In this document: piece after piece, positions 44,008-52,049 of the stretch
How positions within the stretch are numbered: position 1 is the stretch's first letter
Layout of the letters: every line of letters begins with the position of its first letter
Source: Candidatus Poribacteria bacterium
Lineage (GTDB): Bacteria; Poribacteria; WGA-4E; WGA-3G
Assembly (NCBI GenBank): GCA_012267415.1
Contig: JAAXGN010000017.1
Span: forward strand, 1 to 64,000
Length of the DNA: 64,000 nt
Direction of reading: 5' to 3'
The notes under the pieces: model-generated
Told to the model about the DNA's origin: nothing
The model's database searches: none
The model's input: only the letters and a program-made list of their open reading frames with translations
Program-made: the position numbers and the translations under genes

Positions 44008-45390
44008 TTATTGTTGTAGTAACTTCACTAATTCTTCACGCGTAACAGGTTTATCCAAGTCCATTAAATAGATGTGGAATGTGTCACTTCTATCCGAGAC
44101 AAATGCAAGATATCGACCACCTGGTGAAAATGCAGGTTGAATTGACCTTCCTATCCCACTGGTAATCTGCCGTTCATTTTTGCCGTTGCTGTCAACGAGG
44201 TATATTTCCCAGTCCCCATCTCTCGCTGACACAAACGCTATTGTCTTTCCATCAGGAGATACTGTCGGATTATAGGTATCGTATTGACTCGGATTGAGAT
44301 GTTTTTCATTCTTCCCATCAATATCAATTGTATAGAGTTGATGGACTTCGTTTCTTGATGAGACAAACACAATTCGTTTTCCACTCGGAAAGAACGTAGG
44401 ACTCCCATCATCAATATCGTTGTTCGTAATACGTTTTTTAGGGATGTCTGCTGGATTTAGTTGGGATAGATCTGTGGCACTTAAGTCCATCAGATAAATC
44501 TCTAAATTTCCATCTGTATTGGTCTCATAGACGATACGGTTACCTAAAGGTGAAGAACGTGGAACACGCGCACCAAAACTGATTGGAAGGATGGGTTGTG
44601 TGACTTTACTATGGATATGCGTGATGTTGAAACCCGTATAGATCGGGGTTGAACCACTGCTCTGAATGACAACCTTTACTTCACGAGACGATTTTGGTTC
44701 ACTACTATAGAAAATGTAATTAGGGTTGCTAAGAAAGGTTGGACTGGTGTCGTTGTAATCAGTTGTATAGGTCACACGTTGTTTAATCTGTCCATCCAAA
44801 TTCATCAAGTAGATTTCACTATTATCTGTCCGAAATGATGAGAATGCAATTTGTGTACTGTCAGATGAGAAAATGGGTGAATAGTTGTCAGAATTACCGA
44901 ATGTTAGTTGTTTGGTCACATAACTATCACCAACCAATTGAATTACTTTTCTTAAGGTCTTCTCGTCTGAAGTTCCTTTCTGGATTAAATTCAGAACTGC
45001 GAACGCGGATTTTCTATCACCGAAGATAAGGTAGGTTCTTGCTAACGCAAAACGCGCTGCAATACGTTCTTTAGGTACAGAAGAATATAATAGGGATGCC
45101 TTTTTAAACTGGTCAACTGCATCGTGATGTTGACCTAATGCGTTGTATGTTTTTCCCAGTAACATCCTTGCTTGTGCGTTGTTTGGCTCAGTTTTTATAT
45201 AATTCTCCAATTGTTCCTTTGCTTCATGATGCATCTCAGACTGCATAAGTACTTCAATCTTTTTCAGGGAGTCATTGCGACAAGCAAGCATTGATATTGT
45301 CAAGAGGATACAAAGATTGAAAATACAAAAAGCATTTAACGCTACTTTACGTTTTGGTTTGATCATCTTGAAACATATCATCCTATTCAA
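44008..45390 (-). CDS. Lipoprotein with TPR repeats and TolB-like beta-propeller
   Basis: A hydrophobic N-terminus with lipobox SMLAC predicts a lipid-anchored protein. TPR units at about 45-130 (MHHEAKEQLENYIKTEPNNA, LLGKTYNALGQHHDAVDQF) precede a PD40/WD40-like propeller at about 170-450 with repeated SPIFSSDSTQIAF, SPTFFPSGKRIVFVSSR, NPTVSPDGKTIAFVSA, QPAFSPGGRYLAFVSDR blades. It likely mediates protein contacts at the cell envelope. The start may be TTG 45390, ATG 45381 or ATG 45366; a miniature element ends three bases before 45390 and may have replaced upstream signals. Confidence 0.87.
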   Translation of the reverse strand: MNRMICFKMIKPKRKVALNAFCIFNLCILLTISMLACRNDSLKKIEVLMQSEMHHEAKEQLENYIKTEPNNAQARMLLGKTYNALGQHHDAVDQFKKASLLYSSVPKERIAARFALARTYLIFGDRKSAFAVLNLIQKGTSDEKTLRKVIQLVGDSYVTKQLTFGNSDNYSPIFSSDSTQIAFSSFRTDNSEIYLMNLDGQIKQRVTYTTDYNDTSPTFLSNPNYIFYSSEPKSSREVKVVIQSSGSTPIYTGFNITHIHSKVTQPILPISFGARVPRSSPLGNRIVYETNTDGNLEIYLMDLSATDLSQLNPADIPKKRITNNDIDDGSPTFFPSGKRIVFVSSRNEVHQLYTIDIDGKNEKHLNPSQYDTYNPTVSPDGKTIAFVSARDGDWEIYLVDSNGKNERQITSGIGRSIQPAFSPGGRYLAFVSDRSDTFHIYLMDLDKPVTREELVKLLQQ

Positions 45391-45392
45391 AA

Positions 45393-45495
45393 ATGAAGAT
45401 TATGATTTTAAATTGGGTAATATGCGGTCTGGGAAACCCAGCCCCTACGATCATTTTGATGGATTAGATTACCTGAATGTTTATTTAATCTTCAT
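45393..45495. repeat. ATGAAGATTAA-end miniature element (103 bp)
   Basis: Ends atgaagatta and tttaatcttcat; the inner ggtaat/attacc also pair. The inside carries gtctgggaaacccagcccctacga. It fills the gap between two minus-strand genes. Confidence 0.8.
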
Positions 45496-45505
45496 ATTGG
45501 ATTAA

Positions 45506-45943
45506 CTACGCATTCACACTGTAGATTTGCCTGCCTCGCCATCCATCATAGACCGCATAGAACCAACAGACTAATCCTTGTATTAATGCCGTAACTTTCA
45601 ATATCCATGTAGGTCGGAACATCAGTGCATCTCCATTGTCAAGCGTCCAAAGGTGTATTGACCTATCTGTTTCTTCCGCTGTCCTTTGATTATCTGAAAC
45701 AGATTTAAATCGCGTTAAGTCGTCCCATCCTCTCACTGGATAGGAGTTTATGTAGAAAATACCTATAGATGAAATGTAGACAACAAGAAGTATGAATCCT
45801 TTAATTGTGTTATTTAGGTATATTTGACCGAGTCCAGGCAGAACAGCAGACAGTATCATCGCAAAGTAAGAACGTTTTTGTAACGGATAGGTATAACCTT
45901 TTCTGCTTTCGGTTGCGTTAAAACCGGATGTTGATTCTTGCAT
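45506..45943 (-). CDS. Small membrane protein with two or three helices (DUF5683/TM2-like)
   Basis: 145 residues: a polar N-terminus, then MILSAVLPGLGQIYLNNTIKGF and FILLVVYISSIGIFYI, a pattern shared by DUF5683/TM2-type proteins, and a third hydrophobic stretch ILKVTALIQGLVCWFYAVYDGW near 112-133. Function unknown. Its start lies three bases from the stop of the DMT transporter upstream, so the two are one operon. Confidence 0.75.
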   Translation of the reverse strand: MQESTSGFNATESRKGYTYPLQKRSYFAMILSAVLPGLGQIYLNNTIKGFILLVVYISSIGIFYINSYPVRGWDDLTRFKSVSDNQRTAEETDRSIHLWTLDNGDALMFRPTWILKVTALIQGLVCWFYAVYDGWRGRQIYSVNA

Positions 45944-45946
45944 CTG

Positions 45947-46315
45947 CTAAACTTCTCCCTGTGCCACGAGGTATATACCAATGCAGATCAGTATCGCACC
46001 GATTATACGAACCATGGGGATGGTTTCTTTGAAAACTAACCAAGAAAATGGAATAACCAATACATATCCAATACTCAGCATGGGATACGCTATACTCAAT
46101 TTTACGCGAGATAGGATCACTAACCATACAAAAGTTGTGAAGCAGTAAATTGAAATTCCACCCATAACATAAGGATTAAAAATAACCTGTGTCAGTTTAG
46201 ATATGAGTTCTTTAAAATTGTTTATACGTCCGACCGTATCTACACCTTTCTTTAACAGTATCTGACCCACAACTGTTAATAGAACATTGAAGAACAGAAG
46301 TATATAATCTTTCAT
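45947..46315 (-). CDS. Small DMT-superfamily transporter (EamA/SMR-like)
   Basis: About 122 residues with four predicted helices: ILLFFNVLLTVVGQILLKKG, MGGISIYCFTTFVWLVILS, LSIAYPMLSIGYVLVIPFSWLVF and IIGAILICIGIYLVA. The IAYPM and GAILIxxGIYLV segments resemble the small EamA/ArnE-type proteins. Such proteins act as dimers and can flip lipid-linked sugars or export small cations; which applies here is unknown. Start ATG at 46315 is chosen over an upstream in-frame start without homologous sequence. Confidence 0.82.
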   Translation of the reverse strand: MKDYILLFFNVLLTVVGQILLKKGVDTVGRINNFKELISKLTQVIFNPYVMGGISIYCFTTFVWLVILSRVKLSIAYPMLSIGYVLVIPFSWLVFKETIPMVRIIGAILICIGIYLVAQGEV

Positions 46316-46496
46316 AAGACTATTATACCACATGTAACTCTGTTTTGCAATTATGTAGTATTATCGTTCTACATCTCATCACGTGATTTGGATATTTTAT
46401 GTTGACATCTTTTTTTTAACTTGCTATAATACTATCAAATTTCAACTCAATACTGACAAATTGAATATTGCCATTTTCGTTTTGAGGAATCAAAAT

Positions 46497-47054
46497 ATGG
46501 TATGGGAAAGTCAAAATACTCAACATAAAACTGTCATAGAGGATAGGATTGTCCCATCTCTTACTGAGGTTGTGGCAGCGTTAGTTGATATAATCAAAGA
46601 GAAAGAAAATGAACTTTTTGCTTCATTGACAGATAAAGACTATCGGATACTCACAACGACTCGTGATAAGTTAATTGATGTCATTGGTGAAGATAAGAAT
46701 CATTTTTCACATCCATTATTGGTCTTCGTTGATAACTTAATAAAAATTCATGACGGTGAAGGTAGTGTGGAGAATCGTAAACACTATCGCTTTTCCTATC
46801 GTCCTGAGCGGGTAGATCACCCTGAGAACCACTCCCGCGTTAAACTCACAGAACTCTTAGATCAAGAAGTTGAGACTTCTGAAGATAATCTGAATGATAG
46901 TATTGATACATCTGAAACTCGCCGTCCTGAGCATGTTGGACGTCCTGAGAACCGTCCGCGTGTAAAACTCACAGAACTGTTAGAGCAAGAAATTCAAAAT
47001 GTTACGTCTGAAGATAATGAGACAGTGGTACCTGTCAGTCCCAAGACATGGTAA
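46497..47054 (+). CDS. Probable antitoxin with duplicated C-terminal toxin-binding-like motif
   Basis: 185 residues from the ATG at 46497 (GAGGAA upstream). No known DNA-binding fold is obvious. The N-terminal half is helical (about 15-90). The C-terminal part has two copies of one motif, RVKLTELLDQE at 114-124 and RVKLTELLEQE at 155-165, each preceded by a RPE-V-xxPEN run. Its stop overlaps the start of the double MazF gene by seven bases, the typical order of antitoxin then toxin. The two motifs match the two toxin domains in number. Assignment as antitoxin rests on context. Confidence 0.65.
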   Translation: MVWESQNTQHKTVIEDRIVPSLTEVVAALVDIIKEKENELFASLTDKDYRILTTTRDKLIDVIGEDKNHFSHPLLVFVDNLIKIHDGEGSVENRKHYRFSYRPERVDHPENHSRVKLTELLDQEVETSEDNLNDSIDTSETRRPEHVGRPENRPRVKLTELLEQEIQNVTSEDNETVVPVSPKTW

Positions 47055-47752
47055 TATCAACTCAAAACAACCCCGACTATATTCCCCAGCGAGGCGATGT
47101 CATTCAAATTAACTTTGATCCGCAAAAAGGGGTTGAGATCCAAAAATATCGTCCTGCCCTTGTATTATCCCCTTTCATTTTTAATCGTGCACAGAAAGTT
47201 GCTGTTGTCTGCCCGATAACTACCAATGAAAGAAAAAGCGAATTTAAAGTTAAAATCCCGATAGGACAAAACGTAACAGGTTTTATCAAGACCGATCAAT
47301 TTACGACTCTGAATTGGAAAAAGAGAAATGCAAAGTATCAGTGCTTTTTGCCTAATGACACGGTAGACGAAGTATGTGATATAGTTCAAGAAATTGTAAG
47401 GGAAACTGACCATGACCCTGACTTTATTCCTTTGCGGGGAACCGTGGTAGAATTTGTTAGTGATTCAAAGGATGGGGATCATGCCTTGGTTCTTTCAGCA
47501 TCAAGTTTTAACTACTGGCAAAGGGTGTTTGTTGTCTGTCCAATTATTGCCACTAATAGTGACATAATTCTTTCAAAATTTGCAGTTGAGATTCCAGATG
47601 AAGAGAATGTAAACGTAAAAGGATATGTCTTAGCGGACCAAGTTAAGTGTTTGGATTGGTGGGCTAGGGATGCGAAATTTCTGTGTTATTTACCGGATAC
47701 TACGGTGAATCAAGTCTCTGATATAGTTGAAGCAATCATCTGGGGTGATTAA
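47048..47752 (+). CDS. Tandem-fused MazF/PemK-type toxin (two domains)
   Basis: Ribosome-independent mRNA interferase family. Two MazF domains lie in one chain: about 8-118 and 124-234. Domain 1 keeps GDVIQINFDPQKG, the catalytic arginine R35 in YRPALVLS and threonine T59 in CPITTN. Domain 2 has GDHALVLS with His at the arginine position and CPIIATN with Ala aligned to the threonine, but keeps GYVLADQVKCLDW, the interface strand that domain 1 has lost (GFIKTDQFTTLNW). It may be an intramolecular pseudo-dimer with one live active site. Coupled to the upstream antitoxin-like gene. Confidence 0.85.
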   Translation: MVISTQNNPDYIPQRGDVIQINFDPQKGVEIQKYRPALVLSPFIFNRAQKVAVVCPITTNERKSEFKVKIPIGQNVTGFIKTDQFTTLNWKKRNAKYQCFLPNDTVDEVCDIVQEIVRETDHDPDFIPLRGTVVEFVSDSKDGDHALVLSASSFNYWQRVFVVCPIIATNSDIILSKFAVEIPDEENVNVKGYVLADQVKCLDWWARDAKFLCYLPDTTVNQVSDIVEAIIWGD

Positions 47753-47973
47753 CTGAGGGGTGTGCATAATTATTTGACACATCATCACAGACAGCGAAAG
47801 GTAACAGGTGCCGCTTGATTCATAGAAATGCTGTTTAATGTGAATGCCACACGCGCATTCACCAAGCACAATTCATTGTGCGTTTTTGACCCTGTGGACG
47901 GTACACGGAGTGTGCCTACTACTATACTATTAAGCACATCTTATAACATTGAATTCTTTATGCACATCCCTTA

Positions 47974-48242
47974 TTTAACTCAAGTTGCTACCTACGAATC
48001 TTAGACATGAAAACACCGTCTTTTTAGCAATACTTGTAATGTCATCTGTTAGTTTGTTGACTAATATGTACAATCTAAATGAAGATTAAGATATAAATTG
48101 GGTAATATTTCAACGGGCAATGAATTGCCCTACTACGAACCCGCCCTTTTGTAGTAGGGCAATTCAGTGCCCGTCTATTACCCAAAGAATTTTTTAATCT
48201 TCATACAGATTGTGCAACATAGGCGGTAACTTAGGTTATTTA
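47974..48242. repeat. ACTCAAGTTGCT-end element, interrupted copy
   Basis: Ends tttaactcaagttgct and gtaacttaggttatt match the 17-base ends of the element at 29576-29674. Its inner caatctaa and cagattgtg arms are separated by a 126-base element of the ATGAAGATTAA family. Confidence 0.75.
48079..48204. repeat. ATGAAGATTAA-end element nested in an ACTCAAGTTGCT element
   Basis: Runs from atgaagattaag to ttttaatcttcat. The inside cargo is a long hairpin gggcaatgaattgccctactac paired with gtagtagggcaattcagtgccc, unlike the gggaaaccc cargo of its relatives. Confidence 0.8.
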
Positions 48243-48530
48243 GGGTACTGCTGTTTTCAGTTTGGGCTGCTCTAAAGACTTCACGATAAGCAATACGTGT
48301 CAACGCGTTCATCATTTATGCGATTAGAAGTTGATGATTCTAAATCTTTCCAGCCCAAAAACAGATAAGGGTCAAGAGCATCTTCTTCGTATGATTTTAC
48401 TTTCCACCCCAGTGGCACTCTGCCCCGATCAAAATAGTGTCTGAGTTATCCTTGATAAAGTGAAAGTCCTGATCGCCTTTCATCTGCTAAACCTGCGGGG
48501 GTGATTCTCCCACAGCAGGTTTCCCGTCCC

Positions 48531-49253
48531 TTAAGAGGGGTTCAGCGTTCCCCACAGACGACTCCCATCCTGAGACAACAAGGGTTCAGCAGAATACTGC
48601 GCAAGATAAGCACGCCGCATTGTATTGGTCGTATTTGTTCCACTGCTGTGGAAATTGATGCTCGTGAATACCACTATGCTTCCAGCAGGAACGATGGCAG
48701 GAACTCCCTTCTCCGGTCCGAAGTATCCTACCAAATCGTTACTGCCCTCTTCTCGTATATGCTTAACCCATGAACGTATGCCGATTTGTGAATACGGCAT
48801 AACATAAACTGTGCCGTTTTCTTCAGACATATCATCAAGTGCACACCAACAGGTGAGGTAAGGTTTATGATCAGGATAACCGACGTAACCGGAATCCTGA
48901 TGCCAACTAAACTTCATCCCCGCTTCTGCACCTTTGACAACATACTGTTCCCAGAAAAGATAAGCGGTATCACCCAATGTTGCGCGGCAGACATCTGCCA
49001 TAAGGTCACTGAATAGAAATTCACGCAGTTTGGGTTGTTGTCTAAAGCAGTTAGAGACAAAATAACGTTTGTTTCTGTGATTTAGTCCAATAACCTCCTT
49101 GTTTTCCTGGTCCATCCGTGCTTCCATCTGACTAATGAAGGTTCCACATTCACCTCGTAGCAATTCCAAAAGATTGTCTGGAATTACCTTTTCCAAAATG
49201 AAATAACCTTCATCACGGTACAACTGTTTCTGTTCATCGGTTATGTTGATCAA
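48531..49253 (-). CDS. Phytanoyl-CoA dioxygenase (PhyH) family oxygenase
   Basis: Non-haem Fe(II)/2-oxoglutarate oxygenase. Iron ligands H118 and D120 (FSWHQDSGY) and H202 (NFHSSGTN), with R213/R214 placed to bind 2-oxoglutarate, are all present. The 240-residue length is typical. Substrate not predictable: this family is greatly expanded in Poribacteria and hydroxylates many small molecules. It follows the sulfite-oxidase-like gene on the same strand after nine bases, so it may be co-transcribed with it and the superoxide dismutase. Confidence 0.92.
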   Translation of the reverse strand: MINITDEQKQLYRDEGYFILEKVIPDNLLELLRGECGTFISQMEARMDQENKEVIGLNHRNKRYFVSNCFRQQPKLREFLFSDLMADVCRATLGDTAYLFWEQYVVKGAEAGMKFSWHQDSGYVGYPDHKPYLTCWCALDDMSEENGTVYVMPYSQIGIRSWVKHIREEGSNDLVGYFGPEKGVPAIVPAGSIVVFTSINFHSSGTNTTNTMRRAYLAQYSAEPLLSQDGSRLWGTLNPS

Positions 49254-49262
49254 TTGTGGCTC

Positions 49263-50399
49263 CTATTTGATATGGATCCTACGAACAACCTGTCCGTTAC
49301 TTTCCCAATAGGTTCGTTTTTTTGTGATGTAATCGGAATCCGTCGCAGGTTGTATGTTCCCTTTAGTGTCAATTGCCCTTGAGACTATGGTGTGTTCCCC
49401 TTTAGATGGATTATCCCAATTGAGATGCCAAATCTTCCAGGCATAGTCATCATCTTCTACAGGATCAATTGTTGCCTCTTGCCATGGAGCATCGTCAATC
49501 CGGACTTCAACCTTTTTGATGGGAGCACCCCACGCTGCACCATAGATACGATATTCGTCACCGATTCGGGTAACTTTGGCTGTTAAGGACTTCAGTTTTG
49601 TCCTACCGACAGATGTCTCCATCCAAACAGATTCTCCATCGGGTCGTTTCTCTTCTCGTATCGTAACATAGTCACGTCCCATGAATCTGTTCATCAGTCG
49701 AGTATCTCGGATTTCAATACGTTTTAGCCATTTGACACATGCGATGCCATACCACCCGGGTGCAATAAGTCGTAGAGGGGCCCCGTTTGGTTGTGGTAAG
49801 GGTGCACCGTTCATCTCATAGCAGAGAATATTCGTTTCTTCTAATGCATCTTCTACGGACATACTTCGTGCAAAGTTTTGCGGCATATCATTGCCTCGTC
49901 GTTTCTCTACGCCGGAGTCATGTCCGAAAAATATGACTTCAATACCATCCTCTTGAATTCCAGCTTCCTTGAGAATAGGAGCGAGTGGTGTTCCAGCCCA
50001 TTTTGCATTCCCAATTGCGCCAGTAAATGTTGGAAACCCGTGATTTCCTGAACATTCTAATGTAAAGATGACGTCCTGCTTTGGACGTGCTTTAATGTCA
50101 TCAATCGTTAGCATCATTGGATTATCAACTAATCCGCTGATCTCCAATTTCCAAGTATTTTGATCAATGACAGGTTTATTGTAGTGTGAAACATTAAAGA
50201 ATTCGTCGTTTGGTGTGATGAATGAGTCTAATGTGCTCCAATCGAGTAGACCGCGTTTTGCTGGCGATTCTGGGGGTTGATCGAGGAAAGGAATCAGTTC
50301 CTCGTTCTCACGTTTTGGAAACGCCTCAACGCCCCACGGACTCAGCAGGAAACCGGTCAGCGACAAGCCACTCATGCGTATAAAATCTCTACGATCCAT
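49263..50399 (-). CDS. Tat-exported molybdopterin oxidoreductase, sulfite oxidase-like
   Basis: Molybdenum-cofactor enzyme of the sulfite oxidase family, secreted folded through Tat. The signal has twin arginines in DRRDFIRMSG with a hydrophobic LTGFLLSPWG. The Moco domain has the molybdenum-ligating C116 in TLECSGN, the GNAKWAGTPL segment and WYGIACVKW. A C-terminal dimerisation domain follows (about 270-378, with GAAWGAPIKKVEVRID). Start 50399 is chosen because AGGTGG lies upstream. No haem domain is fused, so a separate electron acceptor is expected. Ten bases separate it from the superoxide dismutase gene. Confidence 0.92.
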   Translation of the reverse strand: MDRRDFIRMSGLSLTGFLLSPWGVEAFPKRENEELIPFLDQPPESPAKRGLLDWSTLDSFITPNDEFFNVSHYNKPVIDQNTWKLEISGLVDNPMMLTIDDIKARPKQDVIFTLECSGNHGFPTFTGAIGNAKWAGTPLAPILKEAGIQEDGIEVIFFGHDSGVEKRRGNDMPQNFARSMSVEDALEETNILCYEMNGAPLPQPNGAPLRLIAPGWYGIACVKWLKRIEIRDTRLMNRFMGRDYVTIREEKRPDGESVWMETSVGRTKLKSLTAKVTRIGDEYRIYGAAWGAPIKKVEVRIDDAPWQEATIDPVEDDDYAWKIWHLNWDNPSKGEHTIVSRAIDTKGNIQPATDSDYITKKRTYWESNGQVVRRIHIK

Positions 50400-50408
50400 T
50401 GCCACCAC

Positions 50409-51122
50409 CTATGCTTTCATTGCTGCAACGTAATTGAGGTTAACCTGTTTCCAATTGACAACGTTATGCCATGCGTCAACATAATCACCACGTTTGTTCT
50501 GGTATTTTAGGTAATATGCATGTTCCCAAACATCCAGTCCGAGGAGGGGTGTATGTCCTTGCATGAAAGGACTGTCCTGATTTTTCGTTGCGTAAATCTG
50601 CAGCTTTTTCTTGTCATCAACGACAAGCCATGCCCACCCAGACCCGAAGTGGGTTTTTGCTGTAGTAGCAAATTTCTCTTTTGCACTATTGAGTGAACCG
50701 AAGGTTGTTTGCATCGCTTCGGCAACTTTACCAGAAAGTTCCGTACCACCAGCAATCATGGTGTTCCAGAACAGTGTATGGTTCGCATGTCCGCCACCGC
50801 TATTGATGACGGCTTGCCGTATTGTCATCGGTACTTTCTCAATATTGCGCAGCAGATCCTCAATAGACATTTCAGATAAATCGTGATAATCTCCCATTGC
50901 AGTGTTAAGTTTATTGACATAACCTTGATGGTGTTTGCTATAGTGGATCTCCATCGTGCGTTTGTCAATATGGGGTTCAAGTGCATCGTACTTATATCGT
51001 AATTTCGGAAGTTTATATCCATGTGCATGGTCGCCATCGGCGTACAATCGTAATGGATTTGCTGTTAGTAAAACTCCCGCTATTGCTGCGCTTCCTGTAA
51101 TTAAAAAGTTTCTACGGTTCAT
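50409..51122 (-). CDS. Exported Fe/Mn superoxide dismutase
   Basis: Converts superoxide to hydrogen peroxide and oxygen. Metal ligands H60, H115, D197 and H201 are all present (MEIHYSKHHQGY, GGHANHTLFWN, DVWEHAYY). About 35 extra N-terminal residues form a signal with paired arginines (MNRRNFLITGSAAIAGVLL), so this is a periplasmic or secreted form, probably loaded with metal before Tat export. Iron versus manganese is not determined. It heads the operon with the sulfite-oxidase-like and PhyH genes. Confidence 0.95.
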   Translation of the reverse strand: MNRRNFLITGSAAIAGVLLTANPLRLYADGDHAHGYKLPKLRYKYDALEPHIDKRTMEIHYSKHHQGYVNKLNTAMGDYHDLSEMSIEDLLRNIEKVPMTIRQAVINSGGGHANHTLFWNTMIAGGTELSGKVAEAMQTTFGSLNSAKEKFATTAKTHFGSGWAWLVVDDKKKLQIYATKNQDSPFMQGHTPLLGLDVWEHAYYLKYQNKRGDYVDAWHNVVNWKQVNLNYVAAMKA

Positions 51123-51294
51123 AAGTTCTCCTCACCGTGTTAATTTGTTGTAAATTTTAGCAAAATTTGTCTATATATGTCAAGCAGGTTTTGTCTTTTT
51201 TACTGTTTCGACTTTCCTTCATTAACTTCTTGAAATTTACGTCATTTTACACTATACTTTTAAAATACAGAATAACCTAATGTTCGGAGATGAT

Positions 51295-51999
51295 ATGATG
51301 CAGAAAAAAATACAAGCTGCACCGACAATAGTCTATCCCGAATCGGATGGAAAACCTATGGCAGAAACGGATGTACATCGAGACTTGATGACAGATTGGA
51401 TACAGATGTTAAGATACCATTACAGAAACAAGAATGATGTTTATGTGTCAGGCAATATATTCATGTATTACGTAGAAGGGGACCCAAGACAGTCGGTCTC
51501 TCCTGATGTATTTGTTGTTTTCGGTGTTGAAAAAAAGCGGAGAAGAACTTACCTCACATGGGAAGAGGGACGCACACCCGATTTTGTACTGGAGGTGGCA
51601 AGTCCAAAAACCTTTTCAAACGATTTCGAAAAAAAGAAAAACCTCTACGCTTCTACCCTTGCGGTAAAGGAATACTATATCTACGATCCGCTTGGTCAGA
51701 TCGTGCCAAGTTTTATCGGATTTCGATTGATTGATGGTGTATATCAAGAGATTGATCTTGTAAATGATCGTATACCATCGGTAGTCTTAGGTTTAGAGTT
51801 AGGCGAACGGGATGGCGAATTGCGTCTATATAATCCAGATACCTTGCAATGGTTACAAACACCGCAAGAGCGTGCTGAAAACGCTGAAATACGTGCACAA
51901 CAGGAAACCAGGGCACGTCAAAATGCTGAGACTGAACTCGCCAGAGCTTTAGCAGAGATTGAACGTCTGCGGACAAAGAAAATAGAGAAAAATACTTGA
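51295..51999 (+). CDS. Uma2 family PD-(D/E)XK nuclease-like protein (DUF820)
   Basis: The Uma2 core has a PD-(D/E)XK-like arrangement: D71 in QSVSPDVFVV and E100 in PDFVLEVASPKT, with lysines after. A long C-terminal helix (about 185-230, many Ala/Glu/Arg) is a coiled coil seen in many cyanobacterial and Poribacteria members. Activity is not established for this family. Start 51295 has GGAG upstream; 51280 is an alternative in-frame start. Confidence 0.88.
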   Translation: MMQKKIQAAPTIVYPESDGKPMAETDVHRDLMTDWIQMLRYHYRNKNDVYVSGNIFMYYVEGDPRQSVSPDVFVVFGVEKKRRRTYLTWEEGRTPDFVLEVASPKTFSNDFEKKKNLYASTLAVKEYYIYDPLGQIVPSFIGFRLIDGVYQEIDLVNDRIPSVVLGLELGERDGELRLYNPDTLQWLQTPQERAENAEIRAQQETRARQNAETELARALAEIERLRTKKIEKNT

Positions 52000-52049
52000 A
52001 TATCTGAAGCCAAATCTGCTAATACTATAAGATATAAAGATGCCTTGTC

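Larger units (their letters stand above)
47753..48530. other. Intergenic 778 bases, repeats only
   Basis: No gene recognised. Features are a hairpin-like aatgccacacgcgcatt (about 47841-47858), a piece acacggagtgtgcctactac also found at 10515-10540, the nested repeat at 47974-48242, and a palindromic stretch acctgcgggggtgattctcccacagcaggt near 48491-48520. A part near 48380-48430 has no signal I can name. Confidence 0.6.

Noticed and set aside
51713-51976. Antisense frame in the Uma2 gene
   Set aside because: Low-complexity product of the coiled-coil coding region on the opposite strand.
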